From Stutzerimonas stutzeri (GTDB lineage: Bacteria > Pseudomonadota > Gammaproteobacteria > Pseudomonadales > Pseudomonadaceae), in NCBI RefSeq assembly GCF_024451105.1, contig NZ_JANGEY010000005.1, forward strand, positions 215,917 to 279,916: 64,000 bases of DNA, written 5' to 3'. The position numbers were made by a program, and so were the translations under genes. The notes beneath the pieces were generated by a model. It was not told the origin of the DNA. It was given only the letters and a program-made list of their open reading frames with translations, and searched no databases. The first letter of the stretch is position 1. The number at the start of each line of letters is the position of its first letter. Positions 33,467 to 44,295 of this stretch are shown piece by piece.

Positions 33467-34168
33467 TCAGCCGCCGAGGTACGCCCTGCGCACTTCGGGG
33501 TTGGCCAGCAGCGCCGCGCCGCTGTCCTGCAGGACGATGCGGCCGTTCTCCAGCACGTAGCCGCGGTCGGCCAGGCGCAGGGCCTGGTTGGCGTTCTGCT
33601 CGACCAGGAAGACGGTCACCCCCTCCTCGCGCAGTTGTTCGATGGTGGCGAAGATCTGCTGGATGACGATTGGCGCCAGGCCCAGCGACGGCTCGTCGAG
33701 CAGCAGCAGGCGCGGCTTGCTCATCAGCGCGCGGCCGATGGCGAGCATCTGCTGCTCGCCGCCGGACATGGTGCCGGCGCGCTGGGCGTAGCGCTCCTTG
33801 AGGCGCGGGAACAGCTCGAGCACCCGTGCAAGCTGTGCCTGGTAGTCGTCCCGCTCGGTGAAGAAACCGCCCATGGCGAGATTCTCCTCTACCGTCAGGC
33901 GGGCGAACACCCGGCGTCCCTCGGGGACGATGGCGATGCTCTTGCGCATGATCCGGCAGGAGTCCTGGCCGACCAGCTCCTCGCCTTCGTAGCGGATGCT
34001 GCCGCTGGCGGCGCGCGGGCTGCCGCACAGGGTCATCAGCAGGGTGGACTTGCCGGCGCCGTTGGCGCCGATCAGGGTGACGATCTCACCCTGCCGGACC
34101 TCGAGGCTGACTCCGTGCAGGGCCTGGATCTTGCCGTAGAAGGTGGAGACGTCATCGAATCTCAGCAT
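33467..34168 (-). CDS. livF: Branched-chain amino acid ABC transporter ATP-binding protein LivF (BraG)
   Basis: One of two ATPases energising high-affinity Leu/Ile/Val (and Ala/Thr in Pseudomonas) uptake. The 233 residues contain Walker A GANGAGKSTLL near 34-44, signature MSGGEQQMLAIGRAL near 134 and Walker B LLLLDEPSLGL near 155. It is the last gene of livJHMGF and starts three bases after the livG stop. Confidence 0.96.
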   Translation of the reverse strand: MLRFDDVSTFYGKIQALHGVSLEVRQGEIVTLIGANGAGKSTLLMTLCGSPRAASGSIRYEGEELVGQDSCRIMRKSIAIVPEGRRVFARLTVEENLAMGGFFTERDDYQAQLARVLELFPRLKERYAQRAGTMSGGEQQMLAIGRALMSKPRLLLLDEPSLGLAPIVIQQIFATIEQLREEGVTVFLVEQNANQALRLADRGYVLENGRIVLQDSGAALLANPEVRRAYLGG

Positions 34169-34171
34169 GGC

Positions 34172-34932
34172 TCAGGCTTCCCCCAGGTAGGCCTTGATCA
34201 CGTCCGGGTGGTTGCGGACCTGCTCCGGCGTGCCGTCCGCCAGGGGGGTGCCCTGGTTGATCACGTAGATGTGGTCGGAAATGCTCATCACCAGTTGCAT
34301 GTCGTGCTCGATCAGCAGGACGGTGACGCCGTGCTCGCTGCGTAGCACGCCGATCAGCTCCTTGAGTTCCTCGGTCTCGCGCGGATTGAGGCCGGCGGCC
34401 GGCTCGTCGAGCATCAGCAGCTGCGGGCGGGTCATCATGCAGCGGGCGATCTCCAGACGGCGCTGCTGGCCGTAGGCCAGGGTGCCGGCCGGGCGGTTGG
34501 CGACCGCGAGCAGGTCGACGCGGTCCAGCCAGTGGGCAGCGAACTCCATGGCGTCCTGCTCGCTGCGACGGAACGCCGGAGTCTTCAGCAGGCCGGCGAT
34601 AAACCCGGTGTTGAGGTGGCGGTGCTGGGCCACCAGCAGGTTCTCCACCGCGGTCATCTCGCGGAACAGGCGCACGTTCTGGAAGGTGCGGACCACGCCC
34701 TTGCGGGCGATCCGGTGTCCCGGCAGGCCGTGGATCGCCTCGCCCTTGAGCAGGATGCTGCCGCCAGTTGGCTGGTAGAAGCCGGTCAGGCAGTTGAACA
34801 CGGTGGTCTTGCCGGCGCCGTTGGGGCCGATCATCGACACCACCTGCTTGGCCTGCACGGCAAGGGACACGCCGTTGACCGCCTGCAGGCCGCCGAAGCG
34901 CATGGACAGATCGCGGACTTCGAGCAGTGCGG

Positions 34933-34936
<4 letters not shown>
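34172..34936 (-). CDS. livG: Branched-chain amino acid ABC transporter ATP-binding protein LivG (BraF)
   Basis: Second ATPase of the branched-chain amino acid importer, 254 residues. It has Walker [11 protein letters not shown] near 37-46, the signature [15 protein letters not shown] near 150 and Walker [14 protein letters not shown] near 173. The C-terminal extension ([12 protein letters not shown]) is typical of LivG. The ATG at 34936 overlaps the livM stop (ATGA), so the two are coupled. Confidence 0.96.
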
Positions 34937-37109
<2,173 letters not shown>

Positions 37110-37321
37110 GGCACCACTCCTGAGGATCGCTGCACGGCTGGCGGGTGCGGGCTCGCTGGCTGCTCCGGTGCTCCCCGCTCCGGAGCGGTGCCCGCATCGG
37201 CTTGCGCGGGTCGCCGGCCCGGCAGGCGCGACGATCGAATCCTGCAGCGCCGGCGGACTCCTCGGCCGGCGCTGCACGCTCGTCCCACGGCCGGCCGGGG
37301 CTCCAGCCGGCCGCGCTGTCG
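37110..37321 (-). promoter_or_regulatory. livJ-livH intercistronic region with GC-rich hairpins
   Basis: The gap is very GC-rich and holds inverted repeats, notably the GGCCGGC / GCCGGCC arms around 37279-37312 and CGCTCCGG/CCGGAGCG near 37170-37190. No T-tract follows, so it looks like an mRNA-stabilising or attenuating element that lets binding protein exceed permease, as is usual for such operons. This function is inferred. Confidence 0.35.
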
Positions 37322-38443
37322 TCAATGGGCCTCGGTCTTGCTGCCGTCGGCGTGCCACTCGTAGACCACGAAGCTGAAGTCCTTGAGGTCGCCCTTGTCG
37401 TCGAAGGCCAGGGTGCCGGTGGGCGTCTCGAAGCTGTGGCTGCGCAGGGTCTCGGCGACCTTCTCGGCGTCGCTGCTGTCGGCCCTGTCGATGCCCTCGG
37501 CGATCACCTGCACGGCGGCGTAGGCGGGGAACACGAAGGGCCCGGAGGGGTCCTGCTTCTTGGCCTTGAAGGCCTCGACCAGCGCCTGGTTCTTCGGGTC
37601 CTGGTCGAAGGACCTGGGCAGGGTCACCAGCATGCCTTCGGAGGCCGGGCCGGCGATGGCGGAGATTTCCGAGTTGCCGACGCCCTCAGGCCCCATGAAG
37701 CGGATCTTCAGGCCCTTCTCGGCGCTCTGGCGCAGCAGCAGGCCGAGTTCCGGGTGGTAGCCGCCGTAGTAGACGAAGTCGACGCCGGCCTGCTTGAGCT
37801 TGGCGATCAGCGAGGAGAAGTCCTTGTCGCCGCTGTTGATGCCCTCGAACATCGCGACCTTGACGCCGGCCTGCTCCAGGGTCCGTTTGACCGCGGTGGC
37901 GATGCCTTCGCCGTACTGCTGCTTGTCGTGGATGACCGCGACCGAGTTCGGCTTGATCTTCTCGGCGATGAACTGGCCGGCGGTGGGGCCCTGCAGGCTG
38001 TCCAGGCCGATGGTGCGGAAGATCATCCGGTAGCCGCGGGCGGTGATGTCCGGGCTGGTGGAGGCGGGGGTGATCATCAGGATGCCTTCGTCCTCGTAGA
38101 TGTCGGACGCCGGCTGGGTGGAGCTGGAGCAGAGATGGCCGACCACGAAGGAGATGCCGTCGTTGACGATGCGGTTGGCCACCGCCACCGCCTGCTTGGG
38201 ATCGCAGGCGTCGTCGTAGACCACGCCCTCGAGCATCCGGCCGTCGACTCCGCCGGCCTTGTTGATCTGCTCGATGGCCATCTGTGCGCCGATGAATTGC
38301 ATGTCGCCGTACTGGGCCACCGCACCGGTGACCGGTCCGGCCAGGGCAATCCTGATGGTGTCGGCGGCGAGGGCCTGGCTGGCGGCGCCGGCCAGGGCGA
38401 TGGCGGCGCACAGACGGGAAAGGTTCCTTGTTGCCTGTTTCAT
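37322..38443 (-). CDS. livJ: Branched-chain amino acid-binding periplasmic protein LivJ (BraC)
   Basis: Periplasmic receptor delivering branched-chain amino acids to LivHMGF. The 373-residue precursor has a signal peptide ending …[11 protein letters not shown] near residue 26, then the type-1 binding fold starting [19 protein letters not shown]. The single disulfide pair is indicated by Cys in [11 protein letters not shown] and [12 protein letters not shown]. The ATG at 38443 is chosen because GGAG stands six bases upstream; a GTG four codons earlier would overlap that ribosome-binding site. It heads the liv operon, so its promoter lies within 38444-38679. Confidence 0.95.
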   Translation of the reverse strand: MKQATRNLSRLCAAIALAGAASQALAADTIRIALAGPVTGAVAQYGDMQFIGAQMAIEQINKAGGVDGRMLEGVVYDDACDPKQAVAVANRIVNDGISFVVGHLCSSSTQPASDIYEDEGILMITPASTSPDITARGYRMIFRTIGLDSLQGPTAGQFIAEKIKPNSVAVIHDKQQYGEGIATAVKRTLEQAGVKVAMFEGINSGDKDFSSLIAKLKQAGVDFVYYGGYHPELGLLLRQSAEKGLKIRFMGPEGVGNSEISAIAGPASEGMLVTLPRSFDQDPKNQALVEAFKAKKQDPSGPFVFPAYAAVQVIAEGIDRADSSDAEKVAETLRSHSFETPTGTLAFDDKGDLKDFSFVVYEWHADGSKTEAH

Positions 38444-38679
38444 GGCGTGCTCCACTGTTTTTCGATGTTCTTGTGTGGTGCGGACAGGCGGCAGAGGCCG
38501 CCTGGTCCTGCAGGGCGACTCCGATCACGACATCAAGTTGCCGTCTTGCCCGGAAAAAAGCCAGTGGTCGTGGCGCTTTTCATGGCTCCGGCGGCCGCTG
38601 CGCAGCCCGACGTGCGAAGGCTTGCCTGCGCCAGGGCCGGCGCTATCATGGCCGCCCCTCCGCTCGAAGGTGTCTTGTC

Positions 38680-39018
38680 ATGTCCGACCCTGTCTTCACC
38701 CCCTGTTCTGAACCTAGCACCCTTTATGCCAAATTGCTTGGCGAGACCGCGACCCTCTCCTGGCAGGAGCTGCAACCGTTCTTCGCCCGTGGTGCGGTGC
38801 TGAAGGTGGCCGGATCGCTGGACCTGGTGGCGGTGGCCGAGGCGCTGGCCACCGACGACAAGGACAAGGTCGCCCCCTGGCTGACCTCCGGGGAGCTGGG
38901 CCGTCTGGAGGTGGCGCACGCCGAGGACTATCAGGTGCGCGATCCGCGTCTGTGGGCGGTGGTGGTGGCACCCTGGGTGCTGGTGCAGGAGCGCGAGGCG
39001 GCGCCCGCGCTGCACTGA
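38680..39018 (+). CDS. DUF2288 family protein
   Basis: Small soluble protein of 112 residues, with no signal peptide or membrane segment. It resembles the DUF2288 family found in proteobacteria and cyanobacteria; the segments LYAKLLGETATLSWQELQPF and RGAVLKVAGSLDLVAVAEAL are characteristic. No function is known. It is divergent from livJ and converges on the ABC permease gene, so it is probably a single-gene transcript. A GAAGG lies about ten bases before the ATG. Confidence 0.8.
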   Translation: MSDPVFTPCSEPSTLYAKLLGETATLSWQELQPFFARGAVLKVAGSLDLVAVAEALATDDKDKVAPWLTSGELGRLEVAHAEDYQVRDPRLWAVVVAPWVLVQEREAAPALH

Positions 39019-39040
39019 AAGTGAAAGGGTACGCGGCGGC

Positions 39041-39808
39041 TCAGTGGCTGACCCAGCGCTGCCGTGCCCAGCCGCTCAGCGCGTCCACCGCCAGCACCAG
39101 CAGGAGCATGGCGAGGATCACCGTGGCGGCCTGGGCCTGCTGGAACAGGCTGAGGCTGACGTAGAGCATCTGGCCGAGGCCGCCGGCGCCGACGAAGCCG
39201 AGCACGCTGGCCATGCGGATGTTGTTCTCCCAGCGGTACAGCGAGTAGGCGACCAGCTGCGGCCAGACCCCGGGCAGGGTGCCGTAGACGAAGGCGGCGA
39301 TCCGTCCGCCGCCGGCCAGGCGGATCGCCTCGGCCGGCTCGGCCGGGGTGTTCTCCAGCGCCTCGGCGAACAGCCGGCCGAGCACGCCGGCGGTGTGCAG
39401 GGCCAGCGCCAGAGTGCCGGCGTTGGGGCCGAGTCCGGCGGCCAGCACCATCAGCGCCGCCCACACCAGTTCCGGAATCGAGCGCAGGGCGTTGAGCACG
39501 AGGCGCGCCAGCGCCCCGGCCGGGCGGCCGAAGCGTCCGGCCGCCGGCAGTGCCAGCAGCAGGCCTAGCAGGGCGGCGAGCAGGGTGCCGATGGCCGACA
39601 TGGCCAGGGTTTCCAGGCCGGCACGACCGATGGCGGCGAGGTGCGCGGCAGAGACGTCGGCGGGGAAGAAGCCGGCGGCGTAGTCGGCCATCAGCGCCAG
39701 GCTGCGCGCGCTGCTCAGCCCGCTGAAGTCCAGGCCGAGCCCGGCGAAGGAGGCGGCGACCGCGGCGAGGAGCGCCAGCAGCAGGAGGGCGTTGAGCGCG
39801 CGTTTCAT
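39041..39808 (-). CDS. PhnE-type ABC transporter permease (second permease)
   Basis: Inner-membrane permease of 255 residues in the phosphonate/phosphite (PhnE/PtxC) family. Membrane helices begin at residue 4, and the EAA-type coupling loop is in AEAIRLAGGGRIAAFVYGTLPGVWPQ near residue 160. RSIPELVWAALMVLAAGLGP is the family segment. It is last in a four-gene phnD-phnC-phnE-phnE cluster and starts 13 bases after the previous permease. Substrate cannot be decided from the permease. Confidence 0.88.
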   Translation of the reverse strand: MKRALNALLLLALLAAVAASFAGLGLDFSGLSSARSLALMADYAAGFFPADVSAAHLAAIGRAGLETLAMSAIGTLLAALLGLLLALPAAGRFGRPAGALARLVLNALRSIPELVWAALMVLAAGLGPNAGTLALALHTAGVLGRLFAEALENTPAEPAEAIRLAGGGRIAAFVYGTLPGVWPQLVAYSLYRWENNIRMASVLGFVGAGGLGQMLYVSLSLFQQAQAATVILAMLLLVLAVDALSGWARQRWVSH

Positions 39809-39821
39809 GTCGACCGGCCTT

Positions 39822-40673
39822 TCATGTCAAACGGTTGCGCAGCAGACGGCTGAGCTGGTCGGCGAGCAGCACCAGGGCGAAGAAGGTCAGCAGCATGCTG
39901 GCCACTTCGCCGCCGGCGAACATGCGCATCGACAGGTCGATCTGCTGGCCGAGGCCGCCGGCGCCGACGAAGCCCATCACCACCGAGGCGCGGATCGCGC
40001 ACTCCCAGCGGTACACGGTGTAGGAGAGCATTTCCGCCGCGGCGTTGGGCAGCACGCCGTAGGCGAAGGCCGCCAGCCGCGGGCTGCCGGCGGCGAGCAG
40101 GGCGCGCGCCGGGCGCGGGTCGACCGACTCGCAGATTTCCGCGTAGACCTTGCCGAGCATGCCGCCGTAGGTGATGGCGATGGCCAGCACGCCGGCGGTC
40201 GGGCCGAGGCCGACGGCGCGGACGAACAGCAGTGCCCAGACGATCTCCGGGATGCTGCGCAGCACGATCAGCAGCACGCGCACCGGCCAGCGCAGCGCGG
40301 CGCTCCACCAGCGCGGGCGGCCGCCGCGCGCCACGGCGGAGACCGACAGCACGCGGGTGGCCAGCAGGGCGCAGGGCACGGCGAGCAGCCAGGCCAGGGC
40401 CATGCCGGCGGTGGCGATGGCCAGGGTCTCGAGGGTGGCGCGGCCGAGCAGGGCGAGGAACTCGCCGTCGTGCGCCGGCGGCCAGAAGTCGGCGACGAAG
40501 CTGCCCATGGTGGCGGCGTTGCCGGCGTCCAGCAGCACGGCCAGATTCAGCTCGCTGAGCGACAGGCCCGGCCAGAGCAGGGCTATGGCCAGAACGGCCA
40601 GCAGCAGGCGCGGCAGGGCAGCGGGATCGCGCAGGGCGGCCGCGCCGGTGGCAGGCGGGGAACGGGTCAGCAT
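39822..40673 (-). CDS. PhnE-type ABC transporter permease (first permease)
   Basis: Permease of 283 residues related to its neighbour: it shares [20 protein letters not shown] and [11 protein letters not shown]. The coupling loop is [25 protein letters not shown]. Two consecutive PhnE-like genes suggest a heterodimeric channel. Its ATG lies seven bases inside the end of the ATPase gene, so translation is coupled. Confidence 0.88.
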   Translation of the reverse strand: MLTRSPPATGAAALRDPAALPRLLLAVLAIALLWPGLSLSELNLAVLLDAGNAATMGSFVADFWPPAHDGEFLALLGRATLETLAIATAGMALAWLLAVPCALLATRVLSVSAVARGGRPRWWSAALRWPVRVLLIVLRSIPEIVWALLFVRAVGLGPTAGVLAIAITYGGMLGKVYAEICESVDPRPARALLAAGSPRLAAFAYGVLPNAAAEMLSYTVYRWECAIRASVVMGFVGAGGLGQQIDLSMRMFAGGEVASMLLTFFALVLLADQLSRLLRNRLT

Positions 40674-41473
40674 CGCGGAATGGTCACGATCTGCGGTGCA
40701 GGGGCCGGCGAGGCGGCGGACGGCTGGTCCAGCTGCTCGTTGGCATACAGGGCGTCCAGCGCCTGCGGGGTGACCGCGTGGGCCGGCAGGTCGAAGGCGA
40801 TGCGCCCGTCGCGCACGCCGACGATGCGCGGGAAGTGGTTGAGCGCCAGTTCCACCGCATGCAGGCTGGCCAGCAGGGTGACGCCGCGCGCCTCGGCCTC
40901 GCGGGTCAGCACGCCGAGGGTGTGGCCGGCCAGCACCGGGTCCATGGCCGACACCGGTTCGTCGGCGAGGATCAGCTCGGCCTGCTGGTACAGCACGCGG
41001 GCGATGCCGACCCGCTGCAGCTGGCCACCGGACAGCTGGTCGCAGCGCTCGAACAGCTTGTCGGCCAGATCCAGGCGCGAGAGCGCGTCGCGGGCGCCGC
41101 CGGCATCCAGCGGATGGACGAGGTTGAGCAGGCCCTTCCACAGCGGCCACTGGCCGAGCCGGCCGGCGCCCACCGCGGTGACCACCCGCTGGCGCGGTGG
41201 CAGCGGCGGGCTCTGGTGGACCAGGCCGAGGCGCGCGCGCAGGCGCCTGCGTTGCCCGGCGGACAGCCGCCACGGCTCGCTGCCGAGCAGCTCCAGGCGG
41301 CCTGCGGAGGGCTGCAGGCTGGTGGCCAGCAGGCGCAGCAGCGTGGTCTTGCCGGCGCCGGACGGGCCGATGATGGCCAGCCGCTCGCCGCGGCTGACCG
41401 TCAGATCGACATCCTGCAGGGCGCGCCGACCGTTGGCGTGGACCAGGCCCACGCCGGTCAGGCGCACGCTCAC
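40667..41473 (-). CDS. PhnC-type ABC transporter ATP-binding protein
   Basis: ATPase of 268 residues with Walker [13 protein letters not shown] near 35-46, signature [15 protein letters not shown] near 142 and Walker [14 protein letters not shown] near 164. These are closest to PhnC/PtxA. A GTG start at 41473 overlaps the binding-protein stop (GTGA); a second GTG two codons later is also possible. An extended C-terminal tail of about 25 residues, rich in Pro and Ala, follows the ATPase fold. Confidence 0.87.
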   Translation of the reverse strand: MSVRLTGVGLVHANGRRALQDVDLTVSRGERLAIIGPSGAGKTTLLRLLATSLQPSAGRLELLGSEPWRLSAGQRRRLRARLGLVHQSPPLPPRQRVVTAVGAGRLGQWPLWKGLLNLVHPLDAGGARDALSRLDLADKLFERCDQLSGGQLQRVGIARVLYQQAELILADEPVSAMDPVLAGHTLGVLTREAEARGVTLLASLHAVELALNHFPRIVGVRDGRIAFDLPAHAVTPQALDALYANEQLDQPSAASPAPAPQIVTIPRC

Positions 41474-42321
41474 TTCAGCAGGCCGGCGGCGCGGGCGGCT
41501 TCCTCGATGCCGGCGTAGTTTTCCGGCTTGGTCTCGATGAAGCGGCTGGCGGCCTGCAGGTCGAGGATCGCCTTGTGCTCCGGGTTGGCCGGATCGAGGG
41601 CGAGGAAGGCGGCCTTGATCCTGGCGGTCAGCTCGGGATCGAGGCTGCCGCGCACGGTCCAGTTGTAGTCGTAGTAGGTCGGCGTGGTGGCGATGACCTT
41701 GACCTTGGCGGTGTCGACCTTGCCGGCGGCGACCAGCTTGTCCCACACCGAGGCGTTCAGCACGCCGGCGTCGACCTTGCCGGCCTGTACCCAGGCGACG
41801 GTGGCGTCGTGGGCGCCGGAGAAGGCCACGCGGGAGAAGAACTGCTCGGGAACGATGCCGTCCTGCTGCATGAAGTAGCGCGGCATCAGGCTGCCGGAGG
41901 TGGAGGACACCGAGCCGAAGGCGAAGGTCTTGCCCTTGAGATCCTGCAGCGAGTTCACCGAGGCGTCGGCTGTGATGAACTTGCTGGTGAACTTCTCGTC
42001 CTGCTCGCGTTGCACCAGCGGGATGGCGTTGCCGGTCTTCAGGCGGGTCTGCACGAAGGTGAAGCCGCCCAGCCAGGCCAGGTCGACGCGGTCGGCGGCG
42101 ATGCCCTCGACCACCGCGGCGTAGTCGGCCACCGGGACGAACTGCACGGACATGCCCAGCTCCTTCTCCAGGTAGGCGCCCAGCGGCTTGAACTTGCGCA
42201 GCAGCTCGGTGGGGGCCTCGTCGGGGATGGCGGAAACCTTGAGGACGTCGGCGGCGCTGGCCACCAGGCTGGAAACGGACAGGGCAATGCCGGCGGCGAG
42301 CGCCAGGGTACGCTTGAGCAT
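41470..42321 (-). CDS. PhnD-like periplasmic binding protein (phosphonate, phosphite or selenate type)
   Basis: Periplasmic receptor of 283 residues with a signal peptide ([20 protein letters not shown], cleavage near ASA/AD). The mature protein starts [19 protein letters not shown] and has [14 protein letters not shown] and [17 protein letters not shown], the anion-pocket region of PhnD-like proteins. The [12 protein letters not shown] opening is the form I associate with the putative selenate-transporter subgroup rather than true phosphonate binders, but I cannot verify this without a search. GGAG precedes the ATG at 42321. It heads the four-gene importer. Confidence 0.87.
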   Translation of the reverse strand: MLKRTLALAAGIALSVSSLVASAADVLKVSAIPDEAPTELLRKFKPLGAYLEKELGMSVQFVPVADYAAVVEGIAADRVDLAWLGGFTFVQTRLKTGNAIPLVQREQDEKFTSKFITADASVNSLQDLKGKTFAFGSVSSTSGSLMPRYFMQQDGIVPEQFFSRVAFSGAHDATVAWVQAGKVDAGVLNASVWDKLVAAGKVDTAKVKVIATTPTYYDYNWTVRGSLDPELTARIKAAFLALDPANPEHKAILDLQAASRFIETKPENYAGIEEAARAAGLLK

Positions 42322-42485
42322 GATGAATCTCCGGTTCAATAGCGGAAACGTTCGGGCGCGGATTATAGGGGCTGGCACGCGCTTTTGCGCGCCTTTTGCC
42401 GATCTCGGAGGAGTTGCCGGCCAGGCCGCTCGGTCGCCCGGCGATCTGTTGCTAAGATGCATTTTTTGCCGTTGCGGAGATGGAC

Positions 42486-43379
42486 ATGAGCGATACCTTG
42501 CCGGCCCTGGCCTTTGCCGGCATCGGCCTGATGGGCCTGCCGATGAGCCGCCGCCTGCTGGCTGCGGGCTTTCCCCTGAGCGTGTGGAACCGCAATCCGG
42601 TCAAGTGTGCGGCACTGGTGGATGCCGGTGCGCAGGTGGTCAACCACCCCGGCGACCTGTGCCATGAAGCCGACATCGTCATGCTCTGTCTGGCCGACAC
42701 CGCGGCGGTGCGCGAAGTGGTGTTCGGCCCCGGCGGCATCGTCGAGACCGGCCTGCCTGGCCAGCTGCTGGTGGACTTCTCCAGCTGCGAGCCGGCGGCG
42801 ACCCGCGAGATGGCCAGCGAGCTGGAGGCGCGCTGCGGCATGCGCTGGGTGGACGCGCCGGTGTCCGGCGGCACGCCGGGCGCCGAGGCCGGCAGCCTGG
42901 CGATCATGGCCGGCGGCGCGGCGGACGACATCGAGCGGCTGCGGCCGATCCTTGCGCATCTCGGTCAGCGCCTGACGCGCATGGGCGAGGTCGGCGCCGG
43001 CCAGGTGACCAAGGTGTGCAACCAGATGATCGTCGCCTGCAATGCCCTGGTGATCGCCGAGGTGGTGGCACTGGCCGAGCAGGCCGGAGTGGACGCCGGG
43101 CTGCTGGCGCCAGCGCTGGCCGGCGGCTTCGCCGACTCGAAGCCGCTGCAGATCCTCGCCCCGCAGATGGCCGAGAGCCGTTTCGAGCCGGTCAAGTGGC
43201 ACGTGCGCACCCTGCTCAAGGATCTCGACACCGCGGTGAAGCTGTCGCGCGAGCAGGGTTCGGCCACGCCGATGAGCGGGCTGGCGGCGCAGTTGATGCG
43301 CCTGCACGGCAGTCAGGGCAACCTCGAGCGCGATCCGGCGACCCTGGTCGAGCTATACCGTCAGGAGGGCCAGGCATGA
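42486..43379 (+). CDS. NAD(P)-dependent beta-hydroxyacid dehydrogenase (tartronate semialdehyde reductase type)
   Basis: Cytoplasmic oxidoreductase of 297 residues in the 3-hydroxyisobutyrate dehydrogenase family. It has the Rossmann motif FAGIGLMGLPMSRRLL near residues 10-25, the substrate motif DAPVSGGTPGAEAGSL near 118 and the catalytic Lys in GQVTKVCNQM near 170. The ATG at 42486 is preferred over one six bases upstream because the GGAG has proper spacing only to the later one. The adjacent hydroxypyruvate isomerase gene suggests GlxR-like reduction of tartronate semialdehyde, but no glyoxylate carboligase gene is nearby. Threonate-type substrates are also possible. Confidence 0.86.
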   Translation: MSDTLPALAFAGIGLMGLPMSRRLLAAGFPLSVWNRNPVKCAALVDAGAQVVNHPGDLCHEADIVMLCLADTAAVREVVFGPGGIVETGLPGQLLVDFSSCEPAATREMASELEARCGMRWVDAPVSGGTPGAEAGSLAIMAGGAADDIERLRPILAHLGQRLTRMGEVGAGQVTKVCNQMIVACNALVIAEVVALAEQAGVDAGLLAPALAGGFADSKPLQILAPQMAESRFEPVKWHVRTLLKDLDTAVKLSREQGSATPMSGLAAQLMRLHGSQGNLERDPATLVELYRQEGQA

Positions 43380-44179
43380 AGCTGTGCGCTAACCTGAGCC
43401 TGCTGTTCACCGAGCTGCCGCTGCTCGAGCGCATCCGCGCTGCGGCGGACGCCGGTTTCGCCGGGGTGGAGGTGCAGTTTCCCTACGAGGCGAGTGCCCA
43501 GGAGCTGAAGGCGGCGTTGCAGGACGCCGGCTTGCCGCTGGCGCTGATCAACCTGCCGGCCGGCGACCTGATGGGCGGCGGGCCGGGCCTGGCGGCGGTG
43601 CCCGCGCGCCAGGCGGAGTTCGACGCCGCGCTGGCCCAGGCGCTGGTCTATGCGGCGTCGGTACGCCCGCAGTGCGTCAACGTGCTGCCCGGGCGGCTGG
43701 CCGAGGGTGTCGAGCGCGAGGCGGCGCTGGCTACCCTGGTCGGCAACCTGCGGCGCAGCGCCGAGGCCTTCGCCCCGCTGGGCATCCGCGTGCTAGCCGA
43801 GGCGATCAACCCGCTGGACATGCCGGGCTTCCTGATCAATACACCCGAGCAGTTGAACTGGCTGGTCGAGGCGGTGGCTCACCCCAATTTCGCCGCCCAG
43901 CTCGACCTCTACCACATGGCCCGCCAAGGGCTGGATCTGCCGGCTTCTATCGTCGCCTTGGACGGGCGCATCGGCCACGTGCAGTTCGCCGACTGCCCGG
44001 GACGCGGGGCGCCGGGTACCGGCACGCTGGATTTCGCCGCGGCGCTGGCGGCGCTGTGCCAGGCGGGCTACGACGGCTGGCTGGCGGCCGAGTACCGGCC
44101 GGGCGAGGCCGGCACTGCCGCCAGCCTGGAGTGGCTGGCGCAGTGGCGGGAGGCGTTGCGAGCTGAGCAAGCAGTGTAG
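43376..44179 (+). CDS. hyi: Hydroxypyruvate isomerase-like sugar-phosphate isomerase/epimerase
   Basis: TIM-barrel enzyme of 267 residues in the Hyi family, which interconverts hydroxypyruvate and tartronate semialdehyde. Family features are MKLCANLSLLFTELPLLER at the start and metal/catalytic Glu in VLAEAINPLDMPGFLI. DLYHMARQG, HVQFADCPGRGAPGTG and the final Glu in AAEYRPG also fit. The ATG overlaps the dehydrogenase stop (ATGA), making a two-gene operon. Related OtnI-type isomerases act on other substrates, so specificity is inferred. Confidence 0.86.
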   Translation: MKLCANLSLLFTELPLLERIRAAADAGFAGVEVQFPYEASAQELKAALQDAGLPLALINLPAGDLMGGGPGLAAVPARQAEFDAALAQALVYAASVRPQCVNVLPGRLAEGVEREAALATLVGNLRRSAEAFAPLGIRVLAEAINPLDMPGFLINTPEQLNWLVEAVAHPNFAAQLDLYHMARQGLDLPASIVALDGRIGHVQFADCPGRGAPGTGTLDFAAALAALCQAGYDGWLAAEYRPGEAGTAASLEWLAQWREALRAEQAV

Positions 44180-44237
44180 GGGCGAATTCATTCGCCCAGA
44201 TGTCCCTGGCAGGAGCGAATGAATTCGCTCCTGCCAG
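44180..44237. repeat. Two adjacent perfect palindromes after hyi
   Basis: The first palindrome (44180-44197) is built on GGGCGAAT/ATTCGCCC. The second (44206-44237) has 15-bp arms, CTGGCAGGAGCGAAT and its complement, with a two-base loop. Both share the core GCGAAT-TCATTCGC, a REP-like family widespread in pseudomonads. They lie between converging genes and may end or protect both transcripts. Confidence 0.7.
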
Positions 44238-44250
44238 AGCAGTGCAAGGC

Positions 44251-44281
44251 GTAGGTGGGCAACCGCGCAGCGTTGCCCACC
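44251..44281. repeat. GTAGGTGGGC hairpin repeat before the rapA stop
   Basis: GTAGGTGGGCAACC and GGTTGCCCACC-like arms enclose the GCGCAGC loop, forming a near-perfect hairpin. Over its last 26 bases it matches the copy inside hrpA (52325-52356) at 23 positions. It ends 15 bases from the rapA stop codon. Confidence 0.65.
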
Positions 44282-44295
44282 TCGTCCTGTGGAAC

